Shown piece by piece: positions 14,610-20,235 of a DNA stretch of 20,235 nucleotides (positions are counted from its first letter, which is position 1; the number at the start of each line of letters is the position of its first letter). The translations under genes and the position numbers were made by a program. The notes beneath the pieces are model-generated. The model had not been told where the DNA came from. It was given only the letters and a program-made list of their open reading frames with translations, and did not search any database. Origin of the DNA: JAVWIF01 sp036639635 (GTDB lineage: Bacteria > Bacillota_I > Bacilli_A > Erysipelotrichales > Erysipelotrichaceae); NCBI GenBank assembly GCA_036639635.1, contig JAVWIF010000030.1:1-20235 (forward strand), read 5' to 3'.

Positions 14610-17183
14610 TCACTTTTCTTTCGCAATCCATTTACTTATTTCATTAATGACAATCACGCTACTTGATAATCCAAATACAATACCCCACTCTTGTATTGAT
14701 AATGATACTGTTTTTAGTAAGAGATGAAAAATCGGAAGTTGGCAAACTAAGATTTGTAAAACAATGCCAAATACCATTGTTAAAATTAACCATTTATTCT
14801 TAAAGACGCCTACTTCTATAATAGAATGCGTTCTAGAACGCAAATTCAAAGCGTGAAACAACTGTGAAATAGACAAGACCATAAAAGCCATTGTCTGTGC
14901 TTTCATCTCTCCCATATTTAAGCCATATCGAAAAGCTACTAAGGTAATCGTTCCAATAAACATCCCATTTAATACTGTAAATGCCATCCCTCCATGAGCA
15001 AATAAACTTTCTTCACGGTTTCTTGGTTGCTCTTTCATAATAAATTGATCTTTAGGATCAATTCCTAAAGCCAGCGCAGGAAAAGCATCTGTTACCAAAT
15101 TCACCCAAAGAATTTGAATAGCACTTAAGGTAGAAATCACATGTGGCATACAAATGATTGCTAAAAAAAGTGACATGATTTCTCCTAAATTACAGCTTAA
15201 TAAATATAGGACTGCTTTTTGAATATTTAAATAAATATTTCTTCCTTGTTCTACCGCTTTTACAATGGTAGCAAAATTATCATCTGCTAAAATCATATCA
15301 CTCGCCTGTTTACATACATCAGTCCCACTTTTCCCCATGGCAATTCCAATATCTGCATTCTTTAAACTTGGTGCATCATTTACTCCATCGCCTGACATTG
15401 CGACTACTTGTTTGTGTTTCTTATAGGCATTCACAATACGTACTTTATGAAGTGGTGTAACTCTGGCAAACACTCTTATACTCTCTACTTTTTCATAAAG
15501 CTCTTGTTCACTCATTTCATCTAACTCAGTGCCTGTTACGACTTGATGATTTGTTTTTGCGATACCCAAAGACCTCGCAATGGAAAGTGCTGTTAAAGGA
15601 TGGTCTCCAGTGATCATAACGACTTGAATATGTGCGTCATGGCAATGTTCAATGGCTTCTTTAACTTCTTTACGAGGAGGATCAATGAGACCCACAAATC
15701 CAATAAAGGTCATTTTACTTTCGACACCTTCATCATATGGATTTTTAATTGATTTCATTGCTAAAGCAAGTACGCGTTGCGCATCTCTACTGATTGTTCT
15801 ACTAGCTTCCAATATTTTATTACGTTCATAAGACGTTAAACGAATTACCTTATTATCTAATTTTACACTAGAACAAAGATCTAGCACTTTTTCAATTGCT
15901 CCTTTCGTATAAACAATATATTCACTGTGGTATTGATGGATCGTACTCATTAATTTTCTTGTTGAATCAAATGGAATTTCATTTACTCTAGTAAATGTGG
16001 CATTGATAACATCTGCATGCATCCCCTTATCCTCACAAAATGCTAACAAAGCACTTTCTGTTGGTTCTCCAAGTATTTCTCCTTTTTGCATAAATGCATC
16101 ATTACATAATGCAAAACCTCTTAACAGTTCACTATTTGTGGTATTGAGGGTTCCATTTACATAACTACTCACAACATGCATTTCATTTTGTGTTAATGTC
16201 CCTGTTTTATCACTACAGATAACACTGACAGAGCCTAATGTTTCAACTGCATGCATCTTACGAATAATAGCATTATTTTTACTCATCACTTGTACGCCAA
16301 GAGCAAGAACGATTGTAACCACTGCTGGTAATCCTTCAGGAATCGCTGCCACTGCAAGTGAAATTGATAATAATAACATATCAAATAAATCTCTTCCCTG
16401 GATTATCGCAACCAAAAACATCGCTCCACAAATAGAGAGTGCAATCATGCCTAGAATCTTTGATAAATGCGCTAAGCGCACTTGTAATGGTGTCATTTCA
16501 ATCGTTGCTTCATCAAGCATTTTTGCTATCTTTCCAACTTCTGTTTTCATTTCTGTTCTAACAACAATTGCTTTCGCTTTTCCATATGTAACATACGTTG
16601 ACATAAATACCATGTTTTTTTGATCACTCATATTCATTTCTTTTTCATATATAATATCAGCATCCTTTAACACAGCTTCACTTTCTCCAGTTAATGTACT
16701 TTCTTCTACTTTTAAATTAGAACTTTTCAATAAACGCATATCCGCTGGCACATAATTACCTACTTCAAGTTCAACAATATCACCAACTACTAACTCTTTT
16801 GAATCTATTGCTTTCACATACCCATCACGTATTACATACGCTTTAGGAGAAGATAGTTTTTCTAATGCATCTATTGCTTTTTCTGCTTTATATTCTTGTA
16901 CAACGCCAATTACTGCATTCATTGTAATAACGACTAAAATAATACATGCATCTATTATTTCCTGTAGAAAAATAGAAACAATAGCTCCAACTATTAAAAT
17001 AACAACCATCGGATCTTCCACTTGTTCTAAAAACATATGACCGATTGTTTCTTTTTTTTGTTTTATTAATTCATTCTTTCCATATTTTTCTAAGCGTCTC
17101 TTGGCTTCAGTATCACTTAATCCTTGTTCTAAATTACTTTGATAGGTTTCTATAACCTTTGGAATATTCATTTTATAAGGCAT
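14610..17183 (-). CDS. P-type Ca2+-transporting ATPase (P2A, PMR1/PacL-like)
   Basis: This 857-aa membrane pump exports Ca2+ using ATP. It has the actuator motif TGES (165-168), PEGLP in helix 4 (282-286), the phosphorylation site DKTGTLT (325-331, D325), the nucleotide-domain KGA (about 427), TGDHP (525-529) and the hinge GDGVNDAP (598-605). Ion ligands similar to SERCA are seen in helix 5 (CNLGEI, N665 and E668) and helix 6 (NLVTD, N695 and D699). The SERCA helix-8 glutamate appears to be replaced by Q774 (SQLFHALN), as in some bacterial relatives, so the number of ions per cycle is uncertain. The first ATG is used because AGGAGGG lies just before it. It is flanked by the terminator of the ftsZ operon. 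I see no convincing promoter in the 92-base gap. With the CaCA antiporter and ClC it makes three ion transporters in the window. Confidence 0.95.
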   Translation of the reverse strand: MPYKMNIPKVIETYQSNLEQGLSDTEAKRRLEKYGKNELIKQKKETIGHMFLEQVEDPMVVILIVGAIVSIFLQEIIDACIILVVITMNAVIGVVQEYKAEKAIDALEKLSSPKAYVIRDGYVKAIDSKELVVGDIVELEVGNYVPADMRLLKSSNLKVEESTLTGESEAVLKDADIIYEKEMNMSDQKNMVFMSTYVTYGKAKAIVVRTEMKTEVGKIAKMLDEATIEMTPLQVRLAHLSKILGMIALSICGAMFLVAIIQGRDLFDMLLLSISLAVAAIPEGLPAVVTIVLALGVQVMSKNNAIIRKMHAVETLGSVSVICSDKTGTLTQNEMHVVSSYVNGTLNTTNSELLRGFALCNDAFMQKGEILGEPTESALLAFCEDKGMHADVINATFTRVNEIPFDSTRKLMSTIHQYHSEYIVYTKGAIEKVLDLCSSVKLDNKVIRLTSYERNKILEASRTISRDAQRVLALAMKSIKNPYDEGVESKMTFIGFVGLIDPPRKEVKEAIEHCHDAHIQVVMITGDHPLTALSIARSLGIAKTNHQVVTGTELDEMSEQELYEKVESIRVFARVTPLHKVRIVNAYKKHKQVVAMSGDGVNDAPSLKNADIGIAMGKSGTDVCKQASDMILADDNFATIVKAVEQGRNIYLNIQKAVLYLLSCNLGEIMSLFLAIICMPHVISTLSAIQILWVNLVTDAFPALALGIDPKDQFIMKEQPRNREESLFAHGGMAFTVLNGMFIGTITLVAFRYGLNMGEMKAQTMAFMVLSISQLFHALNLRSRTHSIIEVGVFKNKWLILTMVFGIVLQILVCQLPIFHLLLKTVSLSIQEWGIVFGLSSSVIVINEISKWIAKEK

Positions 17184-17251
17184 TTAATCCCTCCTATTAC
17201 TAAATTTTATGTAATAAGATTCCTTCTATGTACCTTTCGACAAAAGAACAG

Positions 17252-17277
17252 AAAAAAAGTAGTCTAGCGACTACTTT
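17252..17277 (-). terminator. Intrinsic terminator of the ftsA-ftsZ operon
   Basis: On the minus strand, AAAGTAGTC pairs with GACTACTTT (9 bp, loop GCTA), followed by more T's (seven in a row counted from the stem end). It overlaps the stop codon of the 146-aa gene. Confidence 0.85.
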
Positions 17278-17716
17278 AGTTAATTATCTGATTTTTTTTC
17301 ATGAGTTCCATGAGTCGATCAGTGATTCGTTCTTCAAAATCATTGATTACCGCATTATAACTATTGTCATTACCAATAAACAAATCTAAATAAATCCTTT
17401 CAGCGCTCATCGTAAGTGTATTATAAGCGACACAAGACCCATTAAAAGACTGCATCTTAGGAAACATTTCAACGCTTAAAAAGGTCTGTTGCAAATTTCC
17501 TCTTATTCCTTCAATATCAAATGTTGAAGGACTTACAATGACAGGAATTTTACTCATCTTTATAAAATCTTCCAATATCTCATTAGAACTATCTTTACAA
17601 CTAACGAAAACCATACTGACCATATTCTTTTTTGTTAACTTGACAAAGCGTGATAAGACACACTGAGCAAATTTTGTGTTTTGAAACATTGTCTCATCAA
17701 TATAGTAGAATTTCAT
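17276..17716 (-). CDS. Uncharacterised 146-aa protein downstream of ftsZ
   Basis: I do not recognise this protein. It starts MKFYYIDETMFQNTKFAQCVL and has alternating hydrophobic strands (MVSMVFVSCK, IPVIVSPSTFDI) and a charged C-terminal helix (about 124-143, NDFEERITDRLMELMKK). There is no signal peptide or membrane helix, so it should be a soluble alpha/beta protein. It begins five bases after the ftsZ stop with no clear ribosome binding site of its own, which suggests translation coupled to ftsZ. A terminator overlaps its stop codon. Being the last gene of a closed ftsA-ftsZ unit, it may act in cell division, but this is inference from position only. It is not SepF: neither sequence nor length fits well. 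Confidence 0.8.
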   Translation of the reverse strand: MKFYYIDETMFQNTKFAQCVLSRFVKLTKKNMVSMVFVSCKDSSNEILEDFIKMSKIPVIVSPSTFDIEGIRGNLQQTFLSVEMFPKMQSFNGSCVAYNTLTMSAERIYLDLFIGNDNSYNAVINDFEERITDRLMELMKKNQIIN

Positions 17717-17721
17717 AACAA

Positions 17722-18825
17722 TTAACGCTTCATGAAGAATGATGGAATTCCTTCGCTATCATTATCTTCAACTTCTTGAAATTGTGGAGTTGAAGATGTT
17801 GTTGTTTGTTGTTGTTGTTGTTTTGCTTGATTGAATGTAGCCTTTGGTGCTAAAGTGGGAATCACTTCCTCTTCTTCTTCTGGTGTATCAAAACCTGTTG
17901 CAATTACTGTTACAATAATAGAATCTCCAAGTTTTTCATTTATAGCTACTCCAAAAATTGCATCAATATCATTTCCAGCAGCTTCTCTTACAAGTGCCAT
18001 AGCATCTTCCGCATCAAATAAAGTAATTGATTCACCACCAGTAATATTTACAATAGCATTACGAGCACCTTGAATTTGAGCTTCTAATAAAGGTGATTGA
18101 ATAGCTTTTTCTGCAGCCGTTCTTGCTTTGTCTTCACCCTCTGCCATACCTATACCAATTAATGCAGAACCTTGATTCTCCATAATAGTACGAACATCCG
18201 CAAAGTCTAAATTAATTAAAGCAGGAACTGCAATTAAATCAGTAATTGTTTGTACTCCTTGACGAAGAACATTATCAGCAGCTTGGAAAGCTTCTGTCAT
18301 TGGTCTTCTACCAATTACTTCAATTAAATTATTATTTGAAACTATAATTAAAGAATCAACATATTCTTTTAGTTCAGATAATCCAATTTCTGCAGAAATC
18401 AAACGTTTCTTTCCTTCAAAAGTAAAAGGTTTTGTAACAATACCAACTGTCAAAGCACCTTCCTCTTTTGCTATTTTCGCAAATAAAGGAGCAGCACCAG
18501 TACCAGTACCTCCACCTAATCCAGCTGTAATAAAGACCATATCACTACCTTTAATAGCTTCACGTATTTCATTTTCACTCTCTTGAGCAGCACGTCTTCC
18601 AATTTCTGGGTTAGCACCTGCGCCAAGACCTTTGGTAACTTCTCTACCAAGGACAATTTTATTTTCTACTGGCGAAATATTCAATGCTTGTAAATCTGTA
18701 TTTGCAACAAAGAATTCAACACCGTTTACACCTTCTGAAACCATGCGGTTAACGGCATTACATCCACCACCACCAACTCCAAATACCTTAATATTTGCTA
18801 CTTGTTCGAAATGTAAATCACTCAT
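17722..18825 (-). CDS. ftsZ: Cell division protein FtsZ
   Basis: This 367-aa tubulin-like GTPase polymerises into the Z ring at midcell. The N-terminal GTP-binding domain has VGGGGCNAVNRM near residue 18 and the tubulin signature GGGTGTG (about 104-110). The synergy (T7) loop NLDFADV (about 205-211) completes the GTPase site of the neighbouring subunit. A glutamine/threonine-rich linker (about 318-358, containing QQQQQTTTSS) joins it to the conserved C-terminal peptide IPSFFMKR, which binds FtsA and other tethers. Two ATGs are adjacent (18828 and 18825). The second gives better spacing from GAGG, so I chose it, with little certainty. It starts 18 bases after ftsA and is clearly in the same operon. 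Confidence 0.98.
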   Translation of the reverse strand: MSDLHFEQVANIKVFGVGGGGCNAVNRMVSEGVNGVEFFVANTDLQALNISPVENKIVLGREVTKGLGAGANPEIGRRAAQESENEIREAIKGSDMVFITAGLGGGTGTGAAPLFAKIAKEEGALTVGIVTKPFTFEGKKRLISAEIGLSELKEYVDSLIIVSNNNLIEVIGRRPMTEAFQAADNVLRQGVQTITDLIAVPALINLDFADVRTIMENQGSALIGIGMAEGEDKARTAAEKAIQSPLLEAQIQGARNAIVNITGGESITLFDAEDAMALVREAAGNDIDAIFGVAINEKLGDSIIVTVIATGFDTPEEEEEVIPTLAPKATFNQAKQQQQQTTTSSTPQFQEVEDNDSEGIPSFFMKR

Positions 18826-18843
18826 CATTTTTCCTCGCTCTCT

Positions 18844-20097
18844 TTATTTATCATTAAGCAATATGCTTTTTAATTTCTTGGTGAATCCACTTTCATCATC
18901 ATTTTTTTTCTTCTCTACTGCGGTTGCAATTTCATTTGCTTCATTAATATTACAACTTACACGCTCATCTTTTCTTATATTTTGTTGTTCTTTCCAACTA
19001 TAACACAAGCCAAGGCAAGTAGCATAAGCACAATTTCGAGCGCCTATTGTCTGTGGAACATAAATTTGTGCAGGTGCATTTAGTAGATTCAGCAATTGTG
19101 AAATCGATTGGATTTCACAACCTTCACCAGTTATAATATAACGCACATCTCCACTTTCAACTATGGGAGCACATGTTTCATTAATCGTATTAATCCATTC
19201 TTTAACATAAGGAACTACCATCTTACATACTTCTTTTTCAGTTGCTTGTTTTTGTTCCTTACCTTCAGACCAAATATAAATAACACCATCACTTGCTTCG
19301 CTTTCTTCAAAGCTACATGTATTTTGTGCCAAACGATAACTAACATTTTGTGTTAGGTGGAAAATGTTCTCTAACTCGACTAACCATTTTCCATAACCAT
19401 CTTCTAATACATCACAATTCATAAGTTTACCATGTGTAAATAAAGAAAGTGTTGTATTCTGTCGCTCTATATCAATTAACACAATATATTTATCAACTGT
19501 TTGTTCAAAGATTGCTGCTTCTTGCGCAATTGCATAGGAATCTAAACAAATATCTAATATTTCTAATCCCGCTTTTTCAACACAACGAGCATAGCTATAA
19601 ACTGTTTCTTTTTGAGCAAACAATAAATCAATATCCATATACAAAAATTCGCTTATTTCATCAATTGGCATTTTGCGTGACGTTATCCCATTCGTAATAT
19701 ATTTAATACAACCAATATTTACTAACTCAACTTCACTGTTTGGTTTAAATCCAATCGCTTCATTTAATCCTCTTTGAATATCACTTAAACGTATTCTTTT
19801 AGAACTAGCTTCTGGCACTACCATAACACGTTTATTGTTACGCGTTACCTGTACACTAGGAATTGCTAATAAAACACGTTCGATATGAAATTCTAAAGCA
19901 TCATTGGATTTTTTTAGTATTTTCATAATCCCATTAACAACATTCTGCTCGTCTATAATTTTCTTGTTTTCAATGCCTTGGATAGCCGTCTTCTCGACTC
20001 TCAAGATATTAAAACGTGATTCACAAAATTCACCAACTACCAGTCGAATCTCATGATCAGCAATTTCTAAAGAAGCATATATTTTCTTTTCATTCAT
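18844..20097 (-). CDS. ftsA: Cell division protein FtsA (divergent)
   Basis: This 417-aa actin-like protein anchors FtsZ filaments to the membrane. Support comes from its position before ftsZ, its length, the 1C-like region (about 85-165, with LVNIGCIKYITNG) and a C-terminal amphipathic helix (404-417, GFTKKLKSILLND) that would insert into the membrane. The ATP-site motifs are unusual. Phosphate-1 reads LEIADHE (10-16) instead of LDIGTSK. Phosphate-2 reads IDIERQNTT (208-216) instead of DIGGGTT. The adenosine motif reads ITGEGC (322-327) instead of LTGGGA. Several glycines that contact the nucleotide are lost, so ATP binding may be weak or altered. The start ATG follows AGGGGG at good spacing. 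Confidence 0.92.
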   Translation of the reverse strand: MNEKKIYASLEIADHEIRLVVGEFCESRFNILRVEKTAIQGIENKKIIDEQNVVNGIMKILKKSNDALEFHIERVLLAIPSVQVTRNNKRVMVVPEASSKRIRLSDIQRGLNEAIGFKPNSEVELVNIGCIKYITNGITSRKMPIDEISEFLYMDIDLLFAQKETVYSYARCVEKAGLEILDICLDSYAIAQEAAIFEQTVDKYIVLIDIERQNTTLSLFTHGKLMNCDVLEDGYGKWLVELENIFHLTQNVSYRLAQNTCSFEESEASDGVIYIWSEGKEQKQATEKEVCKMVVPYVKEWINTINETCAPIVESGDVRYIITGEGCEIQSISQLLNLLNAPAQIYVPQTIGARNCAYATCLGLCYSWKEQQNIRKDERVSCNINEANEIATAVEKKKNDDESGFTKKLKSILLNDK

Positions 20098-20140
20098 AAG
20101 GTTAACCCCCTGACATTATTATCGTAACTTATTCTTATAT

Positions 20141-20169
20141 ATAATACCATAATTTATACTGTTTAAAAA
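20141..20169 (-). promoter_or_regulatory. Promoter of the ftsA-ftsZ operon
   Basis: An extended -10, TGG followed by TATTAT, lies at 20141-20149. A weak -35-like TTTTTA lies at 20164-20169 with a 17-base spacer. It is about 45 bases before the ftsA start. The remaining bases to the window end (20170-20235) are AT-rich and hold only a short palindrome, GTGCAATGCAC, at 20211-20221. Confidence 0.5.
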
Positions 20170-20235
20170 CTTTTTAATGATGTTTATCGCATTTTCTTAC
20201 TTTTTTTATCGTGCAATGCACAATTTAAATAAAAG

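Noticed and set aside
20211..20221. Palindrome GTGCAATGCAC near the window end as an operator or terminator
   Set aside because: The arms are only five bases, there is no T-run in the right place, and the neighbouring gene is outside the window, so no function can be supported.

Overview
The window looks like chromosomal DNA of a low-GC Bacillota (Firmicutes), and an Erysipelotrichia-type gut bacterium is the best guess. The DNA is AT-rich. It encodes a full-length PolC, the Gram-positive replicative polymerase with an internal proofreading exonuclease, next to an ftsA-ftsZ pair. FtsA has the degenerate ATP-site motifs I associate with that class. The class call is inference; the phylum call rests on PolC and overall gene content.

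All twelve confidently read genes of normal size lie on the minus strand, so the order of transcription runs from the right end to the left. (1) ftsA-ftsZ-unknown 146-aa gene, about 20100 to 17276, is driven by an extended -10 promoter and closed by a terminator. (2) A P-type Ca2+-ATPase (17183-14610) stands alone. (3) A uracil permease (14513-13185) has a strong terminator hairpin between its promoter and start codon, and a second terminator after it. (4) A radical SAM/SPASM protein, recG and rnc (13120-9534) form a unit with an internal promoter before rnc and a terminator after it. (5) A MalY/PatB-type C-S lyase, a Ca2+/cation antiporter and a HemG-like flavodoxin (9464-6819) form a tight operon with overlapping or nearly touching ends, closed by a terminator. 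(6) polC (6716-2379) and (7) a ClC-type chloride/proton antiporter (2291-723) each have their own promoter. Many promoters share the extended -10 pattern TGGTATNAT, usually with a poor -35 box.

The left 800 bases are different. The last 60 or so bases of the ClC gene plus its downstream flank (669-787) recur as a direct, about 90% identical copy at 1-120, where the reading frame is broken. Between the two copies lies a 548-base segment. It holds a compact plus-strand transcription unit: a perfect consensus promoter (TTGACA, 17 bases, TATAAT), a good ribosome binding site, a 46-codon gene and a terminator overlapping its stop. It also holds a decayed minus-strand reading frame. The arrangement resembles a small integrated element that duplicated the 3' end of its target gene, or the scar of a collapsed tandem ClC duplication. 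This is the most unusual part of the window.

The rest is mostly housekeeping: cell division (FtsA/FtsZ), replication and repair (PolC, RecG), RNA processing (RNase III), ion homeostasis (Ca2+-ATPase, Ca2+ antiporter, ClC) and pyrimidine uptake. I see no tRNA, rRNA, CRISPR array or intact transposase.
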